A stretch of DNA of 64,000 nucleotides from Eustoma russellianum (taxonomy: Eukaryota > Streptophyta > Magnoliopsida > Gentianales > Gentianaceae). A model generated the notes under the pieces. That model worked only from the letters and a program-made list of their open reading frames with translations. It did not search any database and was not told where the DNA came from. Position 1 is the stretch's first letter; each line of letters starts with the position of its first letter. The stretch covers positions 30,997,727-31,061,726 of the forward strand of contig AP025042.1 of assembly GCA_036186865.1 (NCBI GenBank), in the 5' to 3' direction. Made by a program: the position numbers and the translations under genes. This document shows, in pieces, positions 10,437-21,847 of this stretch.

Positions 10437-10499
10437 ATCTCTCCCTCAGCATTTGCTCCCACTGAGAATCGAACCCATGACCTTGGCTCTGATACCACT
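10437..10499 (-). mobile_element. TRIM-like miniature internal domain: PPT, B-box-like motif and PBS
   Basis: Only 63 bases lie between the short LTR (10278-10436) and the large LTR (10500-12992). In minus-strand sense they read: spacer AG, a primer binding site TGGTATCAGAGC (10486-10497) complementary to the 3' end of initiator tRNA-Met, GGTTCGATTC (10466-10475), which fits the RNA polymerase III B-box consensus, and a polypurine tract GCTGAGGGAGAGATT next to the short LTR. That is a minimal LTR-element core without genes. Confidence 0.75.
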
Positions 10500-12992
10500 T
10501 GTAGGATCTGCAAGGCACCACTAGAAGAGGAGGGGTTGAATAGTTGGTGCGGAACGTGTGGTTTTTAAAATTGTTTTGACTCAAGAACTCAACTTCTGAA
10601 AACAATTTCTGTTTTCAGGACCAGTTTTAAAACGTTTTTAAAACTAGGTTGTAGATCTTCAAAAATTCTAAAATTTTGAGAGACCTTAGCCTCAGATGTT
10701 ATGAGTGTCTCCTAAAAATTTCAGATTTAAATTCAACCTTTATCCCCTTCAAAAATCGTTGGTGGTTAGATTGCACGAATCTTCAAGAAACGGTAGACTG
10801 ATTTGAAGAATTAATTCCTATTTGTACGTAACTCCAAATGCTCTAAAATTTTAACCACTAAACCCTTATAAGTTATATTTAATTGGGTTGAAGCACTTTT
10901 GAAAAATTCTTTTGAGAAGTTAGTCAAATACTATAAAAGTCTCAACCTTTGCAAGCCTAGAAATCAGACTACACTAGTCTCAGAACTTTGGACGTTTGAT
11001 TGACTTATACTTGTCCAAAAGGGTTGAAACTTGTGTCAAATTAACCTTAAGTTGTCTGTCTATGATTCTGGAAAGTTTTTTAATTTTTGAAAAACGTTTA
11101 CTATTTTTACCAACGTAATCAAAAAGGATAAACAGTGCTGAAAGTAAATGACACCAAGAATTTTATACTGGTTCGGTTATAAACAACCTACTCTAGTCTT
11201 CGAGGAACACCTTCCTCGGTTCACACTAATCACACAACACAAAAACACCTTACCACAGGGTTGATGAAGTTACACACCAACTTCAACTCTTTACAAACCT
11301 CGTATGATGAATAACATGCACACAAACACCACCACCTTGCAAGATTGAAGATTGATCACACATTGATCAATCTTTTACAAAGATAAAGAGTATATGGTGG
11401 TCTAAGAGAATCCTATTCAAGTATATGAATGTAAGTACAATAGGCTTTTAGGAAAAAGAAAGAAGGAGAGTATAGAAGAAGAGAGTGTAGGCGTTTTTAG
11501 CTTCAAGATTGCAATGCTTTTTCTTGTCTTTGTTTTGCTCTTCTTCCTTTACTTTTAACCACTATGGCCGTCCCCCATTTAGTCCTTCTCCTCTTGAAAA
11601 TTATATTCTAAGTCCTTGGGAGAATATGTGGCATCATTGTGACATGATCTTGCTTACTTGGCACCTCCTCATTGGATGATCATTTAACTCTTGCTTTCTT
11701 GGCACTCATTGATTGGTTGAATATTGTCATTACTTGATGAATAGGAAAATCTGAGAATTTCACTAAAAACATGTGCCAAAATCACCATAAAACAATTACC
11801 ATAACTTCCAAGATCATCACATAAATTAAACAATATAATATTTCTCCAAACATGGTGAAAAAATCGGCCATTACTAAGACTTGACATGCTGAAATTTCAG
11901 CATGTGATACATGGATGTTCATTTCAAATTGTTGCAAAATTTTCTTTGATTTTTCTCTTAAAAATAAATCACCAATTAGTAGAAAATATTCTCATCAATT
12001 TTGGGAAGAAAATTAGACAATAACATGGCCATAAAATCGCCTAGGTACATCCACACACATGCTGAAATTTTTCAGCATGTGTGATATTCAAAATATCACA
12101 CTTTTACTTTCATATCTTATTCAAATTAATTCCAATTTGTCTTCCAATTACTCACATATTTCAAGACACAAATTATGGCCTCATAATGGATGAAATTTGG
12201 CTAGCCTATAATCCACATGCTGAAATTTTCAGCATGTGTTACAAATGAGATAAAATTTGAAACATTAGCTTTTGTAGCTTCTTTCTTTAAGTCACCAACA
12301 TTGTATGCTTGATTCTTGACCAATCAATACGCCAACAAGGCTCCACATAGGCTCTGTGAAGCTGATATAGGCATGTATAACATGTATATACATGTGCTGA
12401 ATTTTATTTTTGTAAATTTTGTAAAATAGTGCACATTTAATAATACACACATTGTATATTCCAATCAGCCCTTAAATTAATTTTCTAGAACACTTTAAAA
12501 TATATGAAATATGTAAAAAGTGTCTAGATACATGTCGTATGATGTGCCAAAAACGTTCCATGTGTTGTGTACGTAGAAAACCGAATTTTCGATGTGTATG
12601 TGCTTTTCTCAAAAAATCTAAATATATATATATATATTTATGTATATATGCGTGTATATATGTGGTGAAGGAGGAGGAGGAGACTTTCCTTTCTTAGTCT
12701 TGTTTCCTTTGTGCCTTGTCCAAATGTTGCTTCATTTAATGAACTACTTAGTTTCATTAACTAAGTATTTCACTTAATGAACTAGTTTAGTTCATTAATG
12801 GTGGCAACTGAAAATAGTACAAATACAACAAATGTTTGCCATTTGATGGAAGCTTTAAAGCTTCATGGCTCGTTAGTACGGCAACATTATATATGAACTA
12901 TATAAGGCATGTTATATGCAATATATCATGCACGTTTTTAAGCACATTTAAATCATATATTTTGAAATCACTCAAACCCTTTATTCTTTACA
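10500..12992 (-). mobile_element. Full-length Sirevirus LTR of element A (2.49 kb)
   Basis: In minus-strand sense it starts TGTAAAGAATAAAGGG after a polypurine tract and ends GATCCTACA, giving TGTA/TACA ends. It is followed by the spacer AG and the TGGTATCAGAGC primer site at 10486-10497. Positions 11747-12992 match LTR B (18062-19309) closely. The long LTR, the upstream multiple polypurine tracts and internal palindromes fit Sireviruses. The part at 10900-11600 (ACTGGTTCGGTTA block) is also found, inverted, at 3540-4230. Confidence 0.85.
11885..12239. repeat. CATGCTGAA palindromes in LTR A
   Basis: There are three hairpin-forming units: CATGCTGAAATTTCAGCATG at 11885-11904 (perfect 20-bp palindrome), CACACATGCTGAAA/TTTCAGCATGTGTG at about 12054-12083, and ACATGCTGAAA/TTTTCAGCATGT near 12215-12238. 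An overlapping GTGATATT/AATATCAC hairpin lies near 12080-12098. LTR B has the equivalents at about 18205, 18372 and 18534, two of them decayed. Confidence 0.85.
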
Positions 12993-13180
12993 ATCTCCCC
13001 CTTCTGATGATTTTCAAAATAAACTATACTCATGATTTAAAAATCCTATCGCTCCCCTTCAATCATGCATAAATTCAAATTTTTAATTTTAAATTTCAAA
13101 TCCCTCCCCCTTGATTTATGCAATCAGTATCTCTCTCCCTCTGTCCCCCTTAAATCATGCTTTCTCTCCCCCTTTATTTT
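12993..13180 (-). promoter_or_regulatory. Multiple polypurine tracts of Sirevirus A
   Basis: On the minus strand, repeated purine runs precede the 3' LTR: GAAGGGGGAGAT (ending at 12993), GAAGGGGAGCG (about 13050), CAAGGGGGAGGGA (about 13101), TTAAGGGGGACAGAGGG (about 13135) and AAAGGGGGAGAGA (about 13164). This multi-PPT layout is characteristic of Sireviruses. Confidence 0.8.
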
Positions 13181-13259
13181 GGAAAGTCAATCAAAATATG
13201 CCTGCAAATAAGGAAATAGAATCAAATAAAATCACATTAGCAGAAATCATGCCTAATTT

Positions 13260-14460
13260 AGAATGAAGAGATTTGTACGTGGCTTGATTTAAGGCTTTAA
13301 TGAAAATATCCGCTACTGTGCCTCTGTGCGTACGTGATCTATGACAATATTACCATTATTTACGTGATCACGAAGAAAGTGGTAGCGTACTTCTATATGC
13401 TTGGCCTTAGAGTGTAACACGGGGTTTTTAGACCGATAATTGCACTCATACTATCACCATATATAGGAATTTTATTTACGGTAATTCCAAAGTCCGAGAG
13501 TTTTTGTTTTATCCATAACAGCTATGTGTAGCAAAGGCTACGCGCCATGTACTCAGCCTTAGTAGTGGACAAAGCAACGCTTGCTTGTTTTTCGAAAAAT
13601 CATGAAATGAGTGAGTTTCCTATAAATTAGCAAGTGCCACTCGTGCTTTTTCTATCTATCTTACATCCACCGTAATCTGCATCAGTATAAGCATGTAAGT
13701 TAAAATCACAATCTTAATCATACCAAATGCCTAAGGTGGACGCGTGCTTAATATAGCGGAATATTCTTTTTACCGCATTATAGTGAGACAACTTAGGTTG
13801 ACTTTGAAAACATGCACACATGCATACACTGAACATGATATCACGCCTACTAGCAGTAAGATATAGCAAGGAACCAATCATAGATCTATATAAGGCATTA
13901 TCAAAATCTTTACCATGTTCATCCTTATCCAATTTAGTGGTGACACTCATAGGGGTGGGGGATGGTTTTAAATTTTCAAAGTTGAACTTTGTAATCATGT
14001 CATTTACATATTTAGCTTGGCTTATGTGAATGCCTTTACTCATTTGCTCAATCTGCAAGCCAAGAAATAGTTAAGTTCGCCAACCATAGACATTTCAAAT
14101 TCAGATTTCATGCGATTTTCAAAATCTTCAACAAGTTTATGTGAGGTAGAAGCAAAAATAATGACATCAACGTAGATTTTAATAATAAGTAAATTCGATT
14201 TATCTTTTTTCAAAAATAATGTACTATCTATAGTACCTCGTTTAAAACCATTTTCTAAAAGGAAAGTAGCAAAACGATCATACCATGCTCTAGGTGCTTG
14301 CTTTAGTCCGTATAGTTCCTTCTTTAGTTTGTACACGTGATTGGGATGTTTCAAGTCTTCAAAACCGGGTGGTTGCTTCACGTATACTTCTTCTTGTATA
14401 AATCTATTTAGAAATGCACTTTTTACATCCATTTGATAAAGTTTGAGATCTTTCATGCAA
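13260..14460 (-). pseudogene. Sirevirus A reverse transcriptase palm and RNase H pseudogene
   Basis: Minus-strand frames encode RT at 14456-14040 (LYQMDVKSAFLN, LYGLKQAPRAWYDRF) and RNase H from 14058 downward (TPMSVTTKLDKDEHGKDF, YRSMIGSLLYLTASRRDIMF, DADYGGCKIDRKSTSG, with STWRVAFATH garbled after frame loss). The RT catalytic box is YVDV (14163-14174) instead of YVDD, which should abolish polymerase activity. B carries the same change. Stops and shifts at about 14040-14060 and 13600 break the rest. The RNase H tail runs to about 13260 before the polypurine tracts. Confidence 0.9.
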
Positions 14461-14477
14461 GCAATGACAAGTAAAAG

Positions 14478-15820
14478 TCATATAGCTTCTAGACATGCTA
14501 CGTGTGCAAATGTTACATCATAGTCAATTCTTTCTTCTTGAGTATAGCCTTGTGCTAAAAGTCTAGCTTTATTTCTAATGACCTTTCCTTCTTCATTCAT
14601 TTTATTTCTAAACACCCACTTTGTGCCTATTATGGTCTTATCTTGTGGTCGTGGCACTAAATCCCATACATCATTTCTAACAAATTGATTAAGCTCAGCA
14701 TGCATAGCATCAATCCAAGAAGAATCACTCAAAGCATCATGAACATTTTTAGGTTCAATTTCGGAAATCATAGCATGAAATTGATTTATTTCATCCCAAG
14801 TAATTCTTCTACGTGGTCGCGCACCGTGAGCGATGTCGCCTATAATGAGATCGTGTGGGTGATCTCTATGCCATCTTGTTTGATTATTTTCTATGTTATC
14901 ATGCATTTCTAAGTGATCATGCATTTCTAGTGCATCATGCATATCATGCATATCAAACGTATCATCATCTTCATTCAACACAGGTTTCAATTCAAAGTCA
15001 TCATCGTATTCTTTATCTTTATCAATCTCACCATATTCATTAAACTTCACATGAATAGATTCTATAATTTGTCTAGTGAGAGGATCATAACATCTATATG
15101 CTTTTGACTTTACAGAATATCCAACAAAGATGCATTCAATTGATTTAGATTCAAATTTGTCTAAATTATCTTTTGTATTTAAAACAAAACATTTGCATCC
15201 AAACACACGGAAATAATCAATCTTAGGCATGCGATCATTTAATATCTCATAAGGCGTCTTGCTTATTTTCTTTCTAATGGATAAGCGATTCACTATGTAG
15301 CATGCACAGTTTACGGCTTCCGCCCGCAGAAATCTAGGCAATTTATTTTCGCATAGCATAGTCCTAGCGATTTCGGGTAATGTTCTATTCTTTCTTTCTA
15401 CTACTACATTTAATTGTGGAGTTCTAGGTGGCAAAAACTCATACTTGATTCCTTTTTTCGCAAAATGAAATCATATCCTTGTTTTTAAATTCACCGCCTC
15501 TATCGCTTCTTATCTTTTTCACATTGACACCGTATTGATTTTCAAGTTGTTTGATTAATTTCGCAATCTCAATGGCACTATCATCCTTATGTCCAAGAAA
15601 TAAAGTCCAAGTAAAACGAGGAAAATCATCAACGATTACGCATGCATAGTGACGCCCACCAAGGCTCGTAGTGCGACTAGGACCAAACAAATCAATATGT
15701 AATAGTTCTAAGACTATAGTCGTGCTTATTTCATTCTTAGGCTTAAGTGACTCGCGTGTTTGTTTGCCTTTTATGCAAGATTCACACAACTGAAAGTTGT
15801 CTAAATCAAGTGTAGGCAAT
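14478..15820 (-). pseudogene. Sirevirus A integrase and start of RT
   Basis: The ORF at 15819-15439 has the integrase zinc-finger pair CESC, the first catalytic aspartate in LLHIDLFGPSR and the second in KKIRSDRGGEF. The ORF at 15434-14478 (318 residues) carries VVVERKNRTL with the third catalytic acid, the GKCFV-type C-terminal region (RVFGCKCFVLN, IFVGYSVKSKAYRCYD), a histidine/aspartate-rich linker of repeated MHD units (about residues 158-180), and the RT N-terminus (TIIGTKWVFRNKMNEEGKV). The neighbouring ORFs are separated by a frameshift near 15437. Both catalytic aspartates are still present, but the polyprotein is broken. Confidence 0.9.
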
Positions 15821-15829
15821 CCTTGTACT

Positions 15830-16330
15830 AGGTTCTTTCATTGGAGTTTTTCTAGTGTGGAAATACCAATTTGTCCTAAACGTCTATGCCACAAATTTAC
15901 ATTAGGTTTGTTTGACATAAAACACTTAACTTTAGCGTCTACCACATCATCCATAGAAAGCGTAAAGATGTTTCCTTCTCGTTTTCCTTTTAAAACGGTT
16001 TATCCATTTTTATTTATTATATTGCAATAAGGGTGAGTGAAACACACTTTAAAACCATTGTCAATAAATTTCGAAATGCTAAGAAGATTATAGGATAAGT
16101 TGCTTACCAAAAAGACGTTGGAGATTTGAAGAGTTATTGGGTTTCTAATTGTACCTTTTCCGATGATCTTGCCTTCATTGTTGTCTCCAAAAGTCACGGA
16201 CCCGCCTTTTGTGACCTTCTTTAATTTTGTGAACAAGCTCGGGTCACCCGTCATGTGCCTCGAGCAGCCACTGTCAAGGAACCACTTTATAGATGTATCT
16301 TTTGATGTGTGGGCTCCCTGCAATGTACAA
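15830..16330 (-). pseudogene. Sirevirus A protease and pre-integrase region
   Basis: The minus-strand ORF at 16323-16000 holds an aspartic protease with KWFLDSGCSRHMTGD (active-site DSG intact) followed by SNVFLVSNLSYNLLSISKF. A stop at about 16000 separates it from the pre-integrase stretch (NLWHRRLGQIGISTLEKLQ at about 15900-15850). Protease would cut the Gag-Pol precursor. Element B has the same region at 24590-24960. Confidence 0.85.
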
Positions 16331-16542
16331 GAATGGTTTAGGTACCCTTTTAATTTTGGGTCCTTCCAGTTAGTTATTCACCTCGTGGTAAAAGTACCTT
16401 TCGGTATCCATACATGGGTGATCCTTCTCGATCTAGCAAATGGCAAGAATGTAGATGAAGGTGCAATGTAGTAAACAGGTGGTGAATGCACTTTGGAACT
16501 TTGGACAAGAACTCCTTTGTACTCATTATATGTAGAACGTTT

Positions 16543-18056
16543 TTAATATGTCCTTGTGTTTGTGTGCATAGTGCGTGATCTAGATGAATGAAATGGATGA
16601 CGTGTATGCATCACTTGTGAGGGGAGAGAGGGTCTTTGCGTCATCTTAGATGCCGTTTTTGGATTTGGGGTGTCCACTTTCTTAGACACAACGAACTTAG
16701 TTGGTTTGGAGGATACTTCATTTGTTTCAACGTGTCCCAAACCCGTTTTATCACTATCATGCTTTTGTGATAAGATAGTACGATGCAACATGTTAGATCT
16801 CGTATCAAACTGTTTCATCATTTTCTCTAAGTCTGTATTCCTTGATTTCAAACTTGAAATCTCGGATTTCATTTCATGATTTGCGTGGTCAATGATGAAA
16901 TCTCTGCCTCTAATGCATTAATGATGTGTAATGACTCTTCTTTAGAATCGTTTAATTGAGCAACAAGATTTTTGTTTAAAGATTCTAACATCTTGTTTTC
17001 TTCAATTAATTGCTTCATTTCTTTAGCGAGAGTCTCAGTGACTTTATGCAATTCTAAGTACTGACTAAAAAGATCATCATAAGAAGGCTCAGAGTCAGAA
17101 TCAGAGTTAGATGATACCTCATTCGATGCTTTGGAGACAAAGCATACTTATGTAGTCTCCTCTTCGGTTTCAGCCTTGGAATCCGATGTATCACTCCAAG
17201 TGGAGACTTTGAGAGCTCATTTCCTTTGCTTAGGTTTTAGGACGAGTCTATTCTTGCTCTATTCCTTGTCAGGGTATTTATTTGTTTGCTTTTCCTTATT
17301 AGGGAAGCCATATGATAAATGTCCAAGTTTGCCGCGTTCATAACATTTAACATCCTTATCATTTGTCTTGTTCTTCTTTCTTTTAGTCAAAGTGCCCTTA
17401 TTTTTGTTTCAAAATGACTTTCTCATAAATTTTCTTAAACCTTTAGACAATAGAATTAAGTCATCATTATCCGATTCAGAATCACCATCATCTACGTGAT
17501 CGGAAGAAGTAGAGACGTATTCATTTGATTTAAAAGCAATAGTTTTACATTGTTTAGATGATTCCGGTTTCCGTATGATGAGTTTATTCTCATAAACCTT
17601 AAGTGATCCAATTAATTCTTCCATCTTTATTGAGTTTGTTTCTTTTCTTTCTTCTATTGCTGTCACTTTAGGGTCCCACTCGGATGGAAGGCTTCGCAAG
17701 ACTTTCTGTACCTTTTCTTGCATGGTAAAGGCTTTACCAAGGGACTCAAGAGAATTGTAGATATTAGTCAAGCAAAGATCCATATCAACAATAGATTCAT
17801 TAGGCAATAATTTAAACAACTCATGTTTAAATTATTTACTTGACTAGTTCCTTCGTGTTTCATTTCGAGTATTCTTCACATTTCTTGTGCACAAGAATAG
17901 TTTGAGACATAACTAGACTCACTCTTACTTAATCCATTTAAAAGTAATTGCATACCCCTAGCGTTCATGCTAAGTCTTTTATTATCCTCACTTGTATATT
18001 CTTGTCTAGGTTTAAAAACTTCTAGTGTGACTCCATCTACGGTGGATAACTTAGAT
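16543..18056 (-). pseudogene. Sirevirus A gag pseudogene, 5' truncated
   Basis: Gag pieces on the minus strand: RLSMNARGMQLLLNGLSKSE (about 17970-17900), WDPKVTAIEERKETNSIKME (17690-17630), a zinc knuckle at about 17340 reading CYERGKLGHLSYGF in which two metal ligands are lost, a coiled-coil stretch (17051-16869, EEN..LESLNKNLVAQLNDSKEE), and a basic C-terminal part. Coiled coils in Gag are known for Sireviruses. The N-terminus seen in B (RPPLFDGE) is missing: the sequence jumps into LTR B at about 18057-18062. Several stops and shifts also break it. Confidence 0.85.
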
Positions 18057-18061
18057 GACAA

Positions 18062-19309
18062 AGAAAATCTGAGAATTCCACTAAAAACATGTGCAAAAAT
18101 CACCATAAAACAATTACCATAACTTCCAAGATCATCACATAAATTAAGCAATATAATATTTCTCAAAACATGGTGAAAAAATTGGCCATTACTAAGACTT
18201 GACATGCTGAAATTTTAGCATGTGATACATGGATGTTCATTTCAAATTGTTGCAAAATTTTCTTTGATTTTTCTCTTAAAAATAAATCAACAATTAGTAG
18301 AAAATATTCTCATCAATTTTGGGAAGAAAATTAGACAATAACATGGCCATAAAATCGTCTAGGTACATCCACACACATGCTGAAATTTTTCAGCATGTGT
18401 GATATTCAAAATATCACACTTTTACTTTCATATCTTATTCAAATTAATTCCAATTTGTCTTCCAATTACTCACATATTTCAAGACACAAATTATGGCCTC
18501 ATAATGGATGAAATTCGGCCAGCCTATAATCCACATGCTGAAATTTTCATCATGTGTTACAAATGAGATAAAATTTGAAACATTACATTTTGTAGCTTCT
18601 TTCTTTAAGTCACCAACATTGTATGCTTGATTCTTGACCAATCAATATGCCAACAAGGCTCCACATAGGCTCCATCAAGCTGGTATAGGCATGTATAACA
18701 TGTATATACATGTGCTGAATTTTATTTTTGCAAATTTTGTAAAATAGTGCACATTTAATAATACACACATGGTATATTCCAATCAACCCTTAATTTAATT
18801 TTCTAGAACACTTTAAAATATATGAAATATGTAAAAAGTGTCTAGATACATGTCGTATGATGTGCCAAAAATGTTCCATGTGTTATGTACGTAGAAAATC
18901 GAATTTTTCGATGTGTATGTGCCTTTTTCAAAAAATCTGAATATATATATATATTTATGTATATATGCGTGTATATATGTGGTGAAGGAGGAGGAGGAGA
19001 CTTTCCTTTCTTAGTCTTGTTTCCTTTGTGCCTTGTCCAAATGTTGTTTCCTTTAATGAACTACTTAGTTTAATTAACTAAGTACTTCACTTAATGAACT
19101 AGTTTAGTTCATTAATGGTGACACCTGAAAATAGTACAAACACAACAAATGTTTGCCATTTGATGTAAGCTTTAAAGCTTCATGGCTCGTTAGTACGGCA
19201 ACATTATATATGAATTATATAAGGCATGTTATATGCAATATGTCATGCACGTTTTTAAGGACATTTAAATCATACATTTTGAAATCACTCAAACCCTTTT
19301 TTCTCTACA
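18062..19309 (-). mobile_element. Truncated LTR of Sirevirus B (shared boundary with A)
   Basis: In minus-strand sense it starts TGTAGAGAAAAAAGGG at 19309 and is collinear with LTR A from 12992 to 11747, including the TTCATTAA inverted blocks near 19085 and the AT-rich TATATATATA tract near 18941-18955. It ends abruptly at about 18062, next to A gag, so the last ~1.25 kb of LTR, the primer site, leader and gag N-terminus were deleted in one step. Palindrome copies are at about 18205, 18372 and 18534. Confidence 0.85.
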
Positions 19310-19500
19310 ATCTCCCCCTTTTGATGATTTTCAAAATAACCTATACTCATGAATTAAATCCTATCACTCCCCCTTCAATCATGCATAAATTCAAAATTTG
19401 AATTTTAAATTTCAAATCTGCTCCCCCCTTGATTTATGCAATCAGTATCTCTCTCCCTCTCTCCCCCTTAAATCATGCTTTCTCTCCCCCTTTATTTTGG
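19310..19500 (-). promoter_or_regulatory. Multiple polypurine tracts of Sirevirus B
   Basis: In minus-strand sense, purine runs occur at 19310-19320 (AAAAGGGGGAGAT), about 19365 (GAAGGGGGAGTG), about 19422 (AAGGGGGGAGCA), about 19455-19470 and about 19485 (AAAGGGGGAGAGA). The spacing is as in A (12993-13180). Confidence 0.8.
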
Positions 19501-19559
19501 AAAGCCAATCAAAATATGCCTGCAAATAAGGAAATAGAATCAAATTAAATCACATCAGC

Positions 19560-20237
19560 AGAAATCATGCCTAATTTAGAACGAAGAGATTCTTACATGG
19601 CTTGATTTAAGGCTTTAGTGAAAATATCCGCTACTATGCCTCTGTGCGTATGTGATCAATGACAATATTACCATTATTTACGTGATCACAAAGAAAGTGG
19701 TAGCGTACTTCTATATGCTTGGCCTTAGACTGTAACACGGGGTTTTTAGAACGATTAATTTCACTCATACTATCACAATATATAGGAATTTTATTTACGG
19801 TAATTCCAAAGTCCAAGAGTTGTTGTTTTATCCATAACAATTGTGTGCAGCAAAGGCTACGTGCCATGTACTCAGCCTCAGTAGTGGACAAAGCAACGCT
19901 TGCTTGCTTTTTGGAAAATCATAAAATGAGTGAGTTTCCTATAAATTGGCAAGTGCCACTCGTGCTTTTTCTATCTATCTTACATCCACCGTAATCTGCA
20001 TCAGTATAAGCATGTAAGTTAAAATCACAATCTTTATCATACCAAATGCCTAAGGTGGGCATGTGCTTAATATAGCAGAATATTCTTTTTACTTAATTAT
20101 AGTGAGACAACTTAGGTTGACTTTGAAAACATGCACACATGCATACACTGAAAATGATATCATGCCTAGTAGCAGTAAGATATAGCAAGGAACCAATCAT
20201 AGATCTATATAAGGCATTATCAAAATCTTTACCATGT
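19560..20237 (-). pseudogene. Sirevirus B RNase H pseudogene
   Basis: The minus strand encodes IGSLLYLTA, CACFQSQPKLSHYN, YTDADYGGCKIDRKSTSG (about 20000) and, in an open frame at 19891-19634, STTEAEYMARSLCCTQLLW, IPIYCDSMSEINRSKNP and KHIEVRYHFLCDHV. These hold the RNase H acidic residues. It would remove template RNA during reverse transcription. About 160 bases of the RT-RNase H connection present in A (13920-14075) are deleted here at about 20237-20240. Confidence 0.85.
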
Positions 20238-21847
20238 TTAGTTAAGTTCGCCAATCTTAGATATTTCAAATTCAGATTTCATGCGATTTTCAAAATCTTC
20301 AACAAGTTTATGTGAGGTAGAACCGAAAATAATGACATCAACGTAGATTTGAATAATAAGTAAATTCGATTTATCTTGTTTCAAAAATAATGTACTATCT
20401 ATAGTACCTCGTTTAAAACCATTTTCTAAAAGGAAAGTAGCAAAACGATCATACCATGCTCTAGGTTCTTGCTTTAGTCCGTATAGTGCCTTCTTTAGTT
20501 TGTACGCGTGATCGGGATGTTTCAAGTCTTGAAAACCGAGAGATTGCTTCACGTATACCTCTTCTTGTATAAATCCATTTAGGAATGCACTTTTTACGTC
20601 CATTTGATAAAGTTTGAAATCTTTCATGCAAGCAATGGCAAGTAAAAGTCGTATAGCTTGTAGACGTGCTACGAGTGCAAATGTTTCCTCATAGTCAATT
20701 CCTTCTTCTTGATTATAGCCTTGTGCTATAAGTCTAGCTTTATTTCTAACGACATTTCCTTCTTCATTCATTTTATTTCTAAACACCCACTTTGTGCCTA
20801 TTATGGTCTTATCTTGTGGTCGTGGCACTAAATCCCATACATCATTTCTAACAAATTGATTAAGCTCAGCATGCATAGCATCAATCCAAGAAGAATCACT
20901 CAAAGAATCATGAACATTTTTGGGTTCAATTTCGGAAATCATAGCATGAAATTGATTTATTCCATCCGAAGTAATTCTTCTACGAGGTCGCACACCGTGA
21001 GTGATGTCGCCTATAATGAGACTGTGTGGGTGATCTATATGCCATCTTGGTTGATTATTTTCTATGTTATCATGCATTTTTAAGTGATCATGCATTTCTA
21101 ATGCATCAAGCATATCATGCATATCAAACGTATCATCATCTTCATTCAACACAGGTTTCAATTCAAAGTCATCATCGTATTCTTTATCTTTATCAATCTC
21201 ACCATATTCATTAAACTTCACATGAATAGATTCTATAATTTGTCTAGTGAAAGGATCATAACATCTATGTGCTTTTGAATTTACAGAATATCCAACAAAG
21301 ATGCATTCAATTGATTTAGATTCAAGTTTGTCTAAATTATCTTTTGTATACAAAGCATTTGCATCCAAACACACGGAAATAGTCAATCTTAGACATGCGA
21401 TCATTTAATATCTCATAAGGCGTCTTGCTTATTTTCTTTCTAATGGATAAGCGATTCACAATGTAGCATGCACAGTTTACGGCTTCCGCCCACGGAAATC
21501 TATGCAATTTATTTTCACATAGCATAGTCCTAGCGATTTCTTATAATGTTCTATTCTTTGTTTCTACTACTCCATTTAATTGTGGAGTTCTAGGTGGCGA
21601 AAACTCATGCTTGATTCATTTTTCTTCGCAAAATGAAATCATATCCTTGTTTTCAAATTCACCGCCTCTATCGCTTCTTATCTTTTTCACATTGACACCG
21701 TATTGATTTTCAAGTTGTTTGATTAATTTCGCAATCTCAATGGCACTATCATCCTTATGTCCAAGAAATAAAGTCCAAGTAAAACGAGGAAAATCATCAA
21801 CGATTACGCATGCATAGTGACGCCCACCAAGGCTCGTAGTGCGACTA
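20238..21847 (-). pseudogene. Sirevirus B integrase C-terminal part and reverse transcriptase
   Basis: Integrase sequence runs from 21847 (KKIRSDRGGEF, about 21690-21660) through ORF 21525-21337 to the 388-residue ORF at 21404-20238. That ORF holds the IFVGYSVNSKAHRCYD region, the MHD-rich linker, KWVFRNKMNEEGNV, KARLIAQGYNQEEGIDYEET, MDVKSAFLNGFIQ and YGLKQEPRAWYDRF. The catalytic box is YVDV (20334-20345), the same substitution as in A. The integrase is cut at 21847 by the solo LTR; its upstream part is at 24326. Confidence 0.9.

Noticed and set aside
10466..10497. tRNA gene near 10.47 kb
   Set aside because: GGTTCGATTC and TGGTATCAGAGC look tRNA-like, but there is no cloverleaf. The context (LTR ends and a purine tract) explains the second as a primer binding site.
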